Below are positions 1 to 9,139 of a DNA stretch of 64,000 nt, in pieces (position 1 is the stretch's first letter; each line of letters begins with the position of its first letter). The stretch covers positions 40,055-104,054 of the forward strand of contig CAJTUC010000011.1 of the NCBI GenBank assembly GCA_910579395.1, in the 5' to 3' direction. Origin of the DNA: an uncultured Lachnospiraceae bacterium. GTDB taxonomy: Bacteria; Bacillota; Clostridia; Lachnospirales; Lachnospiraceae. The position numbers were made by a program, and so were the translations under genes. The notes beneath the pieces were generated by a model. It was not told where the DNA came from. It saw only the letters and a program-made list of their open reading frames with translations, and did no database searches.

Positions 1-1
1 G

Positions 2-1072
2 ATCAAAGAATTATATGAGAAATGCCGGGCAGGCAGCCTGCCTGTCGTTGCTATGGAGGAGGACATGATTTATTACATGGCCTTTTTGGACGAAGAAGAG
101 CGGATGTATCTGATCGGGCCGATTGCTGCAGAGAAGCTGACTTTTTCCCAATATCATACCTATCGCAGGCGGCATGGGATTACGGAACAGAACTACCGGA
201 TTCCGTATCTGCTCCCGACACGCGCGCTGGCATGTCTGTCAATGGTCTATTATATGGTGACAGGGCGGATGGTTTCGGAAAAAGAACTGATGCGGGAAAA
301 TAAGGAGTTAGAGAAAATACCGGATAGGGAACACAGCTTTTACCAGCTTCAGCAGGATTCGGAGGAGAACCGCAGATTTTCTTATCGGAATGAGAAGGAG
401 TGGCTGGCACGGATTGAGAATGGCGCGCTGCAGGAGCAGAAGGTACAGATTAATGCGGAAAATATGCAGAAAATGGAGCGCATTGGAAAACTGGCACGGA
501 ATAATTCGTTCAAGCAGTATGAATATATGGCAATCTCACAGATTTGTCTGGCTTCCCGGGCGGCCATGCGGGGAGGTATGAATACGTTTGATGCCTATAC
601 GCTGAGCGATATGTATTACCAGAAAGTTTCGGAATGTACGGATGTGATGGAACTTTTGAACATCTGCCTGATGGTAGAACAGGATTTCAGCGAACAGGTA
701 CGGCTGGCCAAAGAGCGGAATAAAAAAGAGAATTATATCGAACAGTGTAAGGACTATATTGCAAGGCACCGTACAACAAAGTTCAGCATCAGCCAGATGG
801 CGGCGGAACTGGGAGTCAGCCGTTCCTATCTTTCCCGGCATTTCTCGGAACAGGCGGGCATCACGCTTCAGGATTATGTATTGCAGACACGTCTGGAAGC
901 AGCGGCGAATATGCTGCGGTTTTCAAAAGAGCAGATTGGTACGATAGCCGAATATCTGTGTTTTCCGTCGCAAAGTTATTTTACGGAACGTTTCCGGAAG
1001 CAATATGGGATGACGCCGGGAGAATACAGAAGAGAAAACCAGATCATTGATTTCCATGGAACGGAAATTTAG
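2..1072 (+). CDS. AraC-family transcriptional regulator, 5' end outside window
   Basis: The reading frame is open from the window edge: codons before the first internal ATG (position 53) read as ordinary protein (IKELYEKCRAGSLPVVAMEE), so the true start is upstream and this is a partial gene. The last ~100 residues form a classic AraC/XylS double helix-turn-helix, with a first helix around the motif SISQMAAELGVSRSYLSRHF and the family signature near the end (FPSQSYFTERFRKQYGMTPGEYR). The N-terminal part is a long helical sensor of the kind seen in Lachnospiraceae regulators next to glycosidase operons. The gene ends 23 bp before the GH43 start and shares its strand, so it is likely the local activator of the glycan operon. 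The inducer is unknown. The family call is firm; the regulated target is inferred from position. Confidence 0.88.
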   Translation: MKELYEKCRAGSLPVVAMEEDMIYYMAFLDEEERMYLIGPIAAEKLTFSQYHTYRRRHGITEQNYRIPYLLPTRALACLSMVYYMVTGRMVSEKELMRENKELEKIPDREHSFYQLQQDSEENRRFSYRNEKEWLARIENGALQEQKVQINAENMQKMERIGKLARNNSFKQYEYMAISQICLASRAAMRGGMNTFDAYTLSDMYYQKVSECTDVMELLNICLMVEQDFSEQVRLAKERNKKENYIEQCKDYIARHRTTKFSISQMAAELGVSRSYLSRHFSEQAGITLQDYVLQTRLEAAANMLRFSKEQIGTIAEYLCFPSQSYFTERFRKQYGMTPGEYRRENQIIDFHGTEI

Positions 1073-1095
1073 TCGTTTTAAAGGAGGCTCTATTG

Positions 1096-2547
1096 ATGTC
1101 AAAACAAGCATATAATCCATATCTGCCAAGCTTCGAATACGTTCCCGACGGTGAACCGAGAGTATTCGGAGAAAGGGTATATGTGTACGGAAGCCACGAT
1201 CGGTTCGACGGGCCGGATTTCTGCGTAAATGATTATGTATGCTGGTCGGCTCCGGTCAGTGACCTGACCGATTGGCGGTATGAAGGCGTCATTTACCGTG
1301 CAGGCCAGGATGCGAAAAACGGAAAGGGAGATATGCACATGTGCGCGCCGGATGTGGTACAGGGAACAGACGGCCGGTATTATCTGTATTACGAATTTCA
1401 CCGTCTGACGGTAACTTCCGTTGCCGTGTGTGATACGCCTGCGGGAAAATATGAATTTTACGGTTATATACAAAGGCCGGACGGTACGCCGTACGGAGAG
1501 AAAAAGGGAGAGGTGAACCTGTTCGATCCGGGCGTGCTCGTTGACGATGACGGAAGCGTTTATATGTATACAGGCTTTGCACCGCTTCCGGGATGGATGA
1601 AACTGGTCATGAATCTGCGCGGATTGAAAATCGATGCCGGTTACTGTATCCGGCTCGATAAAGATATGATTACCATGAAGGGGGAACCGGTCATGGTTCT
1701 GCCCGGTCCGGCGATGACGAGCGGAACCGGTTTTGAAGGACATGGATTTTTTGAGGCGAGCAGTATCCGTAAAATCGGAGATACTTATTATCTGGTCTAT
1801 TCTTCCGAATTGAGCCACGAGCTCTGCTATGCCGTAAGTAAGAGGCCGGACGGCGGTTTTCGGTATGGCGGAACGCTGATCAGTATTGGAGATATTGGTT
1901 ATCGGGGAAATCAGACCGCCAATAATTATACGGGCAATACGCACGGCGGCATGGCAGAAATAAACGGACAGTGGTATATTTTCTATCACAGACAGACGAA
2001 TCGGCAGAAGTGTGCAAGACAGGGCTGTGCGGAAAAGATTACTTTCCTGCCGGACGGTTCTGTTTTGCAGGCAGAGCAGACAAGCTGCGGTTTAAATGAC
2101 GGGCCGCTTTCGGGAACGGGCATCTATGAGGCGAGAATCGCCTGCAATCTGAGCAGTAAGGAAGGAACATTTGCCTATATAAGGACAAGAGAAAAGGACA
2201 AAAAGGGAATTCATCCGTATTTTACCCAGAGCGGAACGGACAGGGAGCAGGACGGCGACCAGTATATTGCGAATATGACCGACGGTGCATGGGCGGGCTT
2301 TAAATACTTCCGGTTTACGGGTGCGGAGAATGTCATTGCGGTAAGTGTGCGCGGTACGGCGGTGGGAACGATTTTGGTGTCAACGGCTTTGAATGAAGAG
2401 CCGGCTGCGAGAATTTCCGTTCGTCCGGCAGATACTTTTGCTTTTTTCAGAGCTCCGTTTAAAATAAAGGCGGGCGTTCATCCCCTGTTCTTCCGTTATG
2501 AAGGGAATGGCGCCTTTGACTTTGAAAAATTTGAAATAGAAACGTAG
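1096..2547 (+). CDS. Glycoside hydrolase family 43 (arabinofuranosidase/xylosidase-like)
   Basis: A 483-residue cytoplasmic enzyme without signal peptide. The N-terminal five-bladed propeller carries the GH43 landmarks: an Asp in the opening motif SFEYVPDGEP (general base), MHMCAPDVVQGTDGRYYLYY around residue 77 (second Asp) and an acidic residue in GHGFFEASSIRKIGDTYYL (general acid). The last ~140 residues are a beta-rich domain resembling a carbohydrate-binding module (CBM6-like). Known family activities are release of alpha-L-arabinofuranose or beta-xylose; which one applies cannot be read from sequence. The ATG at 1096 is chosen over the TTG at 1093 because AAGGAGG (1081-1087) lies 8 bases upstream. 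Second gene of the AraC-GH43-GH2-permease-GH3-GH78 operon. Confidence 0.9.
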   Translation: MSKQAYNPYLPSFEYVPDGEPRVFGERVYVYGSHDRFDGPDFCVNDYVCWSAPVSDLTDWRYEGVIYRAGQDAKNGKGDMHMCAPDVVQGTDGRYYLYYEFHRLTVTSVAVCDTPAGKYEFYGYIQRPDGTPYGEKKGEVNLFDPGVLVDDDGSVYMYTGFAPLPGWMKLVMNLRGLKIDAGYCIRLDKDMITMKGEPVMVLPGPAMTSGTGFEGHGFFEASSIRKIGDTYYLVYSSELSHELCYAVSKRPDGGFRYGGTLISIGDIGYRGNQTANNYTGNTHGGMAEINGQWYIFYHRQTNRQKCARQGCAEKITFLPDGSVLQAEQTSCGLNDGPLSGTGIYEARIACNLSSKEGTFAYIRTREKDKKGIHPYFTQSGTDREQDGDQYIANMTDGAWAGFKYFRFTGAENVIAVSVRGTAVGTILVSTALNEEPAARISVRPADTFAFFRAPFKIKAGVHPLFFRYEGNGAFDFEKFEIET

Positions 2548-2606
2548 CAGCATTAACTTGGTAACATAAACGACAAAAAGAGCACATAAACGATAATTGA
2601 TGCGAG

Positions 2607-2656
2607 GGAGCCTCCTTTAGAATAGTATTATCAAATATTATTTTAAAGGAGGCTCT
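2607..2656 (+). promoter_or_regulatory. Long hairpin that buries the GH2 ribosome binding site
   Basis: Bases 2607-2629 pair with 2634-2656 in RNA to give 23 consecutive pairs (three of them G-U at 2607, 2620 and 2625, plus a 12-bp perfect core GAGCCTCCTTTA / TAAAGGAGGCTC) closed by a 4-nt loop. The 3' arm contains the Shine-Dalgarno AAGGAGG (2646-2652) of the gene starting at 2661. The same SD context (TTTTAAAGGAGGCTCT) precedes the GH43 gene at 1076-1091 without the pairing arm. The structure should repress translation of GH2 unless opened, or protect an mRNA end. Confidence 0.7.
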
Positions 2657-2660
2657 GATT

Positions 2661-5027
2661 ATGTTAAGACAGTCATTCAACGAGGGCTGGTCATTTTATA
2701 AAGCGGGCAGAGAGGGCAGGCGGACGGTAATGCTCCCCCATGATGCCATGTTGGAAGAAGCGCGCACACCCGATGCACCGAGTGGCAGTGCTGGGGCCTT
2801 TTTCCATGGAGATGTTTATACTTATGAGAAGGAATTTGAAGCGCCGGAAGATTGGGAAGGGCAGCATATCCTCTTTCAGTTCGAGGGAGTTTACAGAAAT
2901 GCCAGAGTATTTTTGAACGAAAAAGAAGCGGGCGGCGCCGCATACGGATATATTCCTTTTTTTGTCTGTGCGGACGGTCTGCTGCAATATGGCGGTAAAA
3001 ATACGATTCGGGTCGTGGCGGATGCCAGCCGGCAGCCGGACAGCCGCTGGTATTCCGGCGGCGGCATCTACCGGCCGGTATGGTTGTGGAGTGGAGCAAA
3101 GGAGTGCATTGAGCCGGAGGGTATCCGTGTTTCGACGCTGTCCTGTGAGCCGGCGCGCATTCTCGTAGAGGTAAGGCATAGCGGCGGTGATGTCGAGGTG
3201 GAAATATTGGATAAAGACGGAAGAACAGCGGCATCCGGCACAGGCGGGAAGCAGGAAATGGAAATTCCGAATGCCGCCTTGTGGAGCGAAGAAGCGCCAA
3301 ATCTTTATCGCTGTCGTGTCCGGCTTTCGAAAGAAGGGACAGTTATGGATACGGCAGAGACGACATTCGGAATCCGAAAAGTGGAGTGGAGCAGTCAGGG
3401 ATTGAAAATCAATGGAAAAAATACGCTTCTTCGTGGCGGCTGCATCCATCATGATAACGGTATTCTCGGTGCGGCAGCGTATGCGGAAAGTGAGGAGCGC
3501 AGAGTCCGTATCTTAAAAGAGTCCGGGTTCAACGCGCTGCGTATTTCCCATAATCCGGCATCGGCCGCGCTGTTGGAAGCGTGTGACCGCTACGGAATGT
3601 ATGTGATGGATGAGACTTGGGATATGTGGTTTCGTCATAAGAGCAGATTCGATTATGCTTCCGATTGGCGTGAAAATTATCAATACGACCTGAAAGCCCT
3701 GGTCGCAAGGGATTTCAATCATCCCAGTGTGCTCATGTATTCCATTGGCAATGAAGTATCGGAACCGGCAGAGGAAGAAGGTCTTGCGGTCATTCGGGAA
3801 ATGGTGGAATATCTTCATGCGGAGGACTTAAACCGTGCCGTTACCGGCGGCTTTAACCTGATGATCATTGCTTCGGCGAAAAAGGGTAAGGGAATCTATA
3901 ACGAGGAGGGCGGCCGTAAGAACGATAACGACAAGGCAATAAGCGGAATGAACAGCACGGTGTTCAATATGATTACGAATATGGTAGGCACCGGAATGAA
4001 CCGTTCGGCCAATTCCAAAAAGGCGGATATGGCAACTGCGCCGGCCCTGGAACTGTTGGATATTGCCGGCTATAATTATGCTTCCGGCCGTTATCCGTTA
4101 GAAGCAGAGGCGCATCCGCAGAGAGTCATCGTGGGAAGTGAAACATTTCCGCAGGATATCGCAAAGAACTGGAAAATGGTCAAAGCATATCCGTATCTGA
4201 TCGGTGATTTTATGTGGACTGCATGGGATTATCTGGGCGAAGCGGGACTCGGGGCGTGGGCATATACACCGGACGGAAAAGGTTTCAATAAGCCGTATCC
4301 GTGGCTTCTTGCGGATTGTGGGGCGCTTGATATTCTCGGCAATCCGAATGGGGAGCTGTATCTTGCACAGGCGGCATGGGGGATGTTAGACGCTCGGCCG
4401 GCCATTGCCGTACAGCCGGTGAATCATCCGGGCATAAAGCCTGCGAAGATGGTCTGGCGGGGCACGAATGCCCTGCCCGGCTGGAGCTATCGCGGTTGTG
4501 ACGGGAACAGGGCGGTTGTGGAGGTGTATAGCGGACAGCCGGTGGTAGAGCTTTTTCTGAATGGAAAGAGCCTCGGGAAAAAGAAAGTGAAAGACTGTAA
4601 AGCAGTCTACAAGACCAGATACCGGTCCGGTGAATTAAAGGCGGAAGCCTACGATGCGTCAGGGCGGATGCGGGGGGAAAGTACGCTGGTTTCCGCAGCC
4701 GGGCCGCTGCAGATTCGGGCAGTTACGGATAAAAAAGCCGTGAAGCCGGGAGAATTGATTTATCTGGATATCAGGCTGACAGATGCAGACGGCATCGTGG
4801 AAGCAAATGCGGACACGACACTTACGGCCGCTGCAGAAGGCGGTGAACTGCTTGGTTTTGGCAGCGCCAATCCGCGGACGGAGGAACGGTTTGAAAGCGG
4901 GAAATATACGACCTATTACGGACGGGCACAGGCCGTCGTCCGTGCAGGAAAAGCAGGAACAGTAACGATCTCCATTCAGGGCGATGGGGTAAAAGCAGTT
5001 ACCGTAGAGATTATCTGCGAGGGATAA
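2661..5027 (+). CDS. Glycoside hydrolase family 2 (beta-galactosidase-like)
   Basis: A 788-residue GH2 enzyme, cytoplasmic (no signal peptide). It shows the sugar-binding jelly roll near the N-terminus (SRWYSGGGIYRPVWLW), an Ig-like domain, and the TIM barrel with NALRISHNPASAALLEACDR, the acid/base Glu in MYSIGNEVSEP and the likely nucleophile Glu in VIVGSETFP. C-terminal Ig-like domains follow. Family members hydrolyse terminal beta-galactosides, beta-glucuronides or beta-mannosides; galactosidase is the most usual for this architecture, but the substrate is inferred. ATG 2661 follows AAGGAGG, which is sequestered in the 2607-2656 hairpin. It lies between GH43 and the sugar permease in one operon. 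Confidence 0.9.
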   Translation: MLRQSFNEGWSFYKAGREGRRTVMLPHDAMLEEARTPDAPSGSAGAFFHGDVYTYEKEFEAPEDWEGQHILFQFEGVYRNARVFLNEKEAGGAAYGYIPFFVCADGLLQYGGKNTIRVVADASRQPDSRWYSGGGIYRPVWLWSGAKECIEPEGIRVSTLSCEPARILVEVRHSGGDVEVEILDKDGRTAASGTGGKQEMEIPNAALWSEEAPNLYRCRVRLSKEGTVMDTAETTFGIRKVEWSSQGLKINGKNTLLRGGCIHHDNGILGAAAYAESEERRVRILKESGFNALRISHNPASAALLEACDRYGMYVMDETWDMWFRHKSRFDYASDWRENYQYDLKALVARDFNHPSVLMYSIGNEVSEPAEEEGLAVIREMVEYLHAEDLNRAVTGGFNLMIIASAKKGKGIYNEEGGRKNDNDKAISGMNSTVFNMITNMVGTGMNRSANSKKADMATAPALELLDIAGYNYASGRYPLEAEAHPQRVIVGSETFPQDIAKNWKMVKAYPYLIGDFMWTAWDYLGEAGLGAWAYTPDGKGFNKPYPWLLADCGALDILGNPNGELYLAQAAWGMLDARPAIAVQPVNHPGIKPAKMVWRGTNALPGWSYRGCDGNRAVVEVYSGQPVVELFLNGKSLGKKKVKDCKAVYKTRYRSGELKAEAYDASGRMRGESTLVSAAGPLQIRAVTDKKAVKPGELIYLDIRLTDADGIVEANADTTLTAAAEGGELLGFGSANPRTEERFESGKYTTYYGRAQAVVRAGKAGTVTISIQGDGVKAVTVEIICEG

Positions 5028-5042
5028 GAGGAGGAGCTTTTG

Positions 5043-6731
5043 ATGAAACAGAATAAACAGGGAATTTTGGCCGGAATTTTTTCAAAGAACATATTTGATT
5101 CCAGAATTACATCTGCCAATACGCAGAAAAGCGAGATGTGGTTTGGGTACTTTTTGGGACCGTGCTTTGTATATATGGTGTATTATGCGGCAGCAGGTTC
5201 CTATCTGACGCAGTTTTATACGGATGTATTGGGGATCGGCGGTATTTTTCTGACGATGATGCCTATTTTTTCAAAAGTGTTCGATGCCATTACGAATGTT
5301 ATTATGGGCCGAATCATTGATAAGACACGCACAAGGCAGGGAAAGGCAAGACCGTGGGTGTTGATCGCAGGTGTCTGTATGACCATTTCGGGATGTCTGC
5401 TCTACATGGTTCCAAAAGCGCCCTACAATGTACAGATTGTATGGATTATCATCAGCTATAACCTGTTCTTTGCTTTTGCATTTACCATCTATAATATGAG
5501 CCACAATCTGATGGTGCCGCTGTCTACCAGAAACACAAAGCAAAGAGACGGTCTTGCCATGATGACCAGTTTTGGCATGAATATGCTGCCCGGGCTTCTT
5601 GTAACGATTATTCTTCCTGTCATGATACGGGCATTCGGCGTAGGTTCCAATGCACAGGGAACGTGGATTTCCATGATGAGCATCATTTCTATTCTGGCAA
5701 TTCCGGCGACCCTGCTCGAATACTATTTCACGAAAGAACGTGTAACGGAGGAGAGTATTTCCGAGGAAGGCGAAAACCACATGGAACTTGTTCCCATGGG
5801 AAAACAGCTCAAAGCGTGCCTGACGGACCGCTATTGGCTTACCGTTATGGGATTCATGTTGATTTACAATATTTTTAATATTTTATCGACCAACAGTATG
5901 CTGTATTTCTGTAATTGGGTGGTCAGCGATTCCGTGGATGGCGGTACAGGGGTGCAGGTAATCGTAAACGCCATCGGTCAGGCGCCTTTGGGATTGGGGA
6001 TTGTGATATTATGGCCGCTTGTAAAGAAGTTTGGAAAGAGATGGGTAACGCAGATCGGTTTTGTCATCGGTGCAGTCGGATGCTTAATCGTGCTTTTGAA
6101 TCCGAATAATCTGGGGATTGTTCTTGCCGGCCTGTTCATTAAGTCCATCGGAGCATTGCCTACCTATGCGATCATGGCGCTTTTGGGAGAGGCATTAGAT
6201 CATATTGAATGGAAGAACTCTTTCCGTGCGGATGGATTTTCGGCATCTATTTATTCGATTATTGTTACGGTGACAGCCGGTTTGGGGCAGACGATCATTT
6301 TGGGCGGCATCAATGCGTTCGGCTATATTTCCCCCTCTTCTACAGCAGAGGTGATCAGCCAGCCGGCAGCTATGCAGACCTTCTTCGCATGGTGTTTTGT
6401 GGGAACTCCGATGGTGGGGTATCTGCTCGGAGCGCTGCTCATGTCCTTTTATAATCTGGAAGGAAAGATGAAGCAGATCTCCGCGGATATCACGGCGCGG
6501 CATAAAGCGGAGGCCGAAGCGCGCGGTGAGGTCTATATTTCTCCGGAAGAAAAGGCTGCGCTGGAACAGGAAGAACTGGAGCGCAGGGCGGAAGAAAAGC
6601 GTGTGGAAGAGCTGAAAGCAAAATGTGAGAAGAAGGGCCTGAATTTCGAGGAAGAGGAAAAGAAATATCAGGACGCATTAGAGGAAAAAAAGGCAAAGGC
6701 TGAGGCAAAAGCGGCGAAGAAAAAAAGATGA
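5043..6731 (+). CDS. GPH-family (MelB-like) glycoside:cation symporter with charged C-terminal tail
   Basis: A polytopic membrane protein of about 12 hydrophobic segments in the glycoside-pentoside-hexuronide symporter fold. The N-terminal half has the family arrangement of an Asp in a pore helix (FDAITNVIMGRIIDKTRTRQGKARPW), typical of MelB/XylP-type transporters. It would import the oligosaccharides cut by the intracellular GH43, GH2, GH3 and GH78 enzymes encoded beside it. The last ~75 residues are unusual for the family: a soluble, Glu/Lys/Ala-rich, probably coiled-coil tail ending KAEAKAAKKKR. ATG 5043 is preferred to TTG 5040 because AGAGGAGG ends 7-8 bases upstream. Stop to next start is 43 bp. 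Confidence 0.9.
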   Translation: MKQNKQGILAGIFSKNIFDSRITSANTQKSEMWFGYFLGPCFVYMVYYAAAGSYLTQFYTDVLGIGGIFLTMMPIFSKVFDAITNVIMGRIIDKTRTRQGKARPWVLIAGVCMTISGCLLYMVPKAPYNVQIVWIIISYNLFFAFAFTIYNMSHNLMVPLSTRNTKQRDGLAMMTSFGMNMLPGLLVTIILPVMIRAFGVGSNAQGTWISMMSIISILAIPATLLEYYFTKERVTEESISEEGENHMELVPMGKQLKACLTDRYWLTVMGFMLIYNIFNILSTNSMLYFCNWVVSDSVDGGTGVQVIVNAIGQAPLGLGIVILWPLVKKFGKRWVTQIGFVIGAVGCLIVLLNPNNLGIVLAGLFIKSIGALPTYAIMALLGEALDHIEWKNSFRADGFSASIYSIIVTVTAGLGQTIILGGINAFGYISPSSTAEVISQPAAMQTFFAWCFVGTPMVGYLLGALLMSFYNLEGKMKQISADITARHKAEAEARGEVYISPEEKAALEQEELERRAEEKRVEELKAKCEKKGLNFEEEEKKYQDALEEKKAKAEAKAAKKKR

Positions 6732-6774
6732 AGAATTTCAAATAATGATGAAAAAGGATAAAGGAGGCTGTCGG

Positions 6775-9111
6775 ATGGATAAGCAGCAGATTCGAGATAT
6801 CATTTCACAGATGACACTGGAGGAAAAGGCAGGCCTTACCAGCGGGCGCGATAACTGGTTCACAAAGGAAATAGAAAGGCTGGGAATCCCTTCCGTTCGC
6901 ACCAGCGACGGCCCGCATGGGCTGCGAACACAAGCGGGAGAGGAAAATTCCCTTGCGGAAGAGCGCAGTGCAAAAACAGTCTGCTTTCCGGCGGCCTGTT
7001 TGTCGGCGGCGAGTTTTGACAGAGCGTTGATTCGCGAAATGGGCAAGGCGCTGGGACGGGAAAGCCAGGCGCTCGGTGTGGATGTTTTATTGGGGCCGGG
7101 CGTCAACATGAAGCGCAGTCCCTTATGCGGGCGGAATTTTGAATATTTTTCAGAGGACCCGTATCTGGCAGGAGAGATGGGTGCCGCCTTCGTGGAAGGG
7201 GTGCAGAGCCAGGGGGTGGGCGCCAGTCTGAAACATTATCTGGCCAATAATCAGGAGCACCGCCGTATGGATTCTTCTTCCGAAATGGATGAACGGACGA
7301 TGCGGGAAATCTATATGCCGGCTTTTGAGCGTGTGGTAAAGAAGGCAAAACCTTGGACAATCATGGCATCCTATAACAAAATCGCTGGTACGCATATGAG
7401 CGAAAACAAAAAATATCTGACCGAAATATTGCGGGATGAATGGGGATTTGAAGGACTGGTCATGAGTGACTGGGGCGCGGTCCATGACCGGGCAGGTGCG
7501 TTGGAGGCCGGGTGTGACCTGACGATGCCGGCGGAAAATACAGACGAAGAAATCGTAAAAGCGGTACAGGAAGGACGGCTTTCTGAGGAAGTCCTGAACA
7601 AAGCCTGTGAGAATCTTCTGACGCTGGCATTCCGGGCGCAGGAAAACCGGAAAAAAGATGCCGCATTTGCCTATGAAAATGACCATGAACTGGCACGCAG
7701 GATTGCCGCGGAATCCATGGTGCTTTTGAAGAACGATGACGGCATTCTGCCGCTGAAAAAGTCAGAAAAAGTCGCATTTATCGGTCCTTTTGCGGGAAAA
7801 CCCCGCTTTCAGGGCGGTGGTTCCAGCCATATTACCTGCTTTAAGATCAGCAATGTGCCAGATGCGGCAAAGAAAAAAGGTCTGCAGATTCTCTGGGCAA
7901 AAGGATGCGGGGATGACGGAAAAACCGACGAAACGCTGTTAAGCGAGGCGGCGGAACTGGCAAAAGCTGCGGACAAAGTTGTTTTGTGTGTTGGCCTGAC
8001 AGACATCCTCGAATCGGAAGGCTACGACCGAAAGGATATGCGGATGCCGGAAGGACATCTCAGGCTGATTGAAGAAATCTGCGGGGTCAATTCCAATACA
8101 GTCGTCGTCCTGCATAATGGCGCGCCAGTGGAGATGCCGTGGGCAGATCTGCCGAAAGGCATCATCGAAGCATACCTTGCGGGGCAGGCGGTGGGTGAGG
8201 CGCTGCTTAATATTCTGTACGGCGAAGTAAATCCGTCGGGACATCTCGCAGAAAGTTTTCCCTTCCGTCTGGAAGACAATCCTTCTTATCTGTATTTTGG
8301 CGGTGAGAACGGCGTGGTATCCTATCAGGAAGGATTGTTTATCGGTTATCGCTATTATGAAAGCAAAAAGATGCCGGTACGTTTCCCGTTCGGATATGGG
8401 CTGAGTTATACGGCTTTTACTTATCATGATTTATCCGTCGAGAAAGAAAAGCTGGATGAGAGCGAAAGCGTCAAGGTTTCCGTGCAGGTTACGAATACGG
8501 GTTCTGTCACGGGAAAGGCGGTGATTCAGCTTTATGTGGCGCCGGAAAAGGCAGAGGCAGTCCGTCCGGTACGGGAGTTAAAAGCATTTGACAAGATAGA
8601 GCTGCAGCCCGATGAGACGAAAGAAGTGATATTCGTGCTGGAACCGAGGGCATTTCAGCATTGGAATACGGTGGTGCATAACTGGAGAACGGAACAGGGA
8701 AAATATGCAGTTCAGATTGGAGAAAATGCGCGGGACATTGTACTTACAAAGGGAATATTCATCGAGGCGGAGCCGGTTCCGCCGTTAGGCGGATACAGTC
8801 CGCAGATGGCAATCGGAGAATTTGCCAAAAGTAAGAAAGCCCGTGCTTTTCTGGATGAGAACATTATCTTTATGATAAAAGGAATGGCGGCGAACGGATA
8901 TATTCCGCAGGAAGCAATGGCGATGTTAGATCAGGTGCCAGACGGTGTTTCCCTCGATATGATCAACGCGATGGCAGGCAGCATGGGTCACCGGAGCGGC
9001 GCCGGGCTGGATGTACTGATGGCGCAGTCGCTCGGCGTTTTTGAGATGTTCCTGCCGGAGGAAAAGAAACAGGAGCTGCGGGAACTGATTCAAAAGCTGA
9101 ATGAACAGTAA
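6775..9111 (+). CDS. Glycoside hydrolase family 3 (beta-glucosidase/xylosidase-like)
   Basis: A 778-residue GH3 enzyme. The N-terminal TIM-barrel carries the substrate-contact motif SLKHYLANNQEHRR and the nucleophile Asp in GLVMSDWGAVHDRAGALEAG. The alpha/beta sandwich domain (residues ~300-510) and a C-terminal fibronectin-III-like domain (RPVRELKAFDKIELQPDE) follow, and a further ~90 helical residues extend the C-terminus. No signal peptide, so it acts inside the cell on imported oligosaccharides. Start 6775 is used because AAAGGAGG lies 6-7 bases upstream; an in-frame ATG at 6745 has no such site. Members remove beta-D-glucose, beta-D-xylose or alpha-L-arabinose; specificity is not visible here. 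Confidence 0.92.
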   Translation: MDKQQIRDIISQMTLEEKAGLTSGRDNWFTKEIERLGIPSVRTSDGPHGLRTQAGEENSLAEERSAKTVCFPAACLSAASFDRALIREMGKALGRESQALGVDVLLGPGVNMKRSPLCGRNFEYFSEDPYLAGEMGAAFVEGVQSQGVGASLKHYLANNQEHRRMDSSSEMDERTMREIYMPAFERVVKKAKPWTIMASYNKIAGTHMSENKKYLTEILRDEWGFEGLVMSDWGAVHDRAGALEAGCDLTMPAENTDEEIVKAVQEGRLSEEVLNKACENLLTLAFRAQENRKKDAAFAYENDHELARRIAAESMVLLKNDDGILPLKKSEKVAFIGPFAGKPRFQGGGSSHITCFKISNVPDAAKKKGLQILWAKGCGDDGKTDETLLSEAAELAKAADKVVLCVGLTDILESEGYDRKDMRMPEGHLRLIEEICGVNSNTVVVLHNGAPVEMPWADLPKGIIEAYLAGQAVGEALLNILYGEVNPSGHLAESFPFRLEDNPSYLYFGGENGVVSYQEGLFIGYRYYESKKMPVRFPFGYGLSYTAFTYHDLSVEKEKLDESESVKVSVQVTNTGSVTGKAVIQLYVAPEKAEAVRPVRELKAFDKIELQPDETKEVIFVLEPRAFQHWNTVVHNWRTEQGKYAVQIGENARDIVLTKGIFIEAEPVPPLGGYSPQMAIGEFAKSKKARAFLDENIIFMIKGMAANGYIPQEAMAMLDQVPDGVSLDMINAMAGSMGHRSGAGLDVLMAQSLGVFEMFLPEEKKQELRELIQKLNEQ

Positions 9112-9139
9112 CTTTTGTGGATAAAAGGAGATTTTTACG

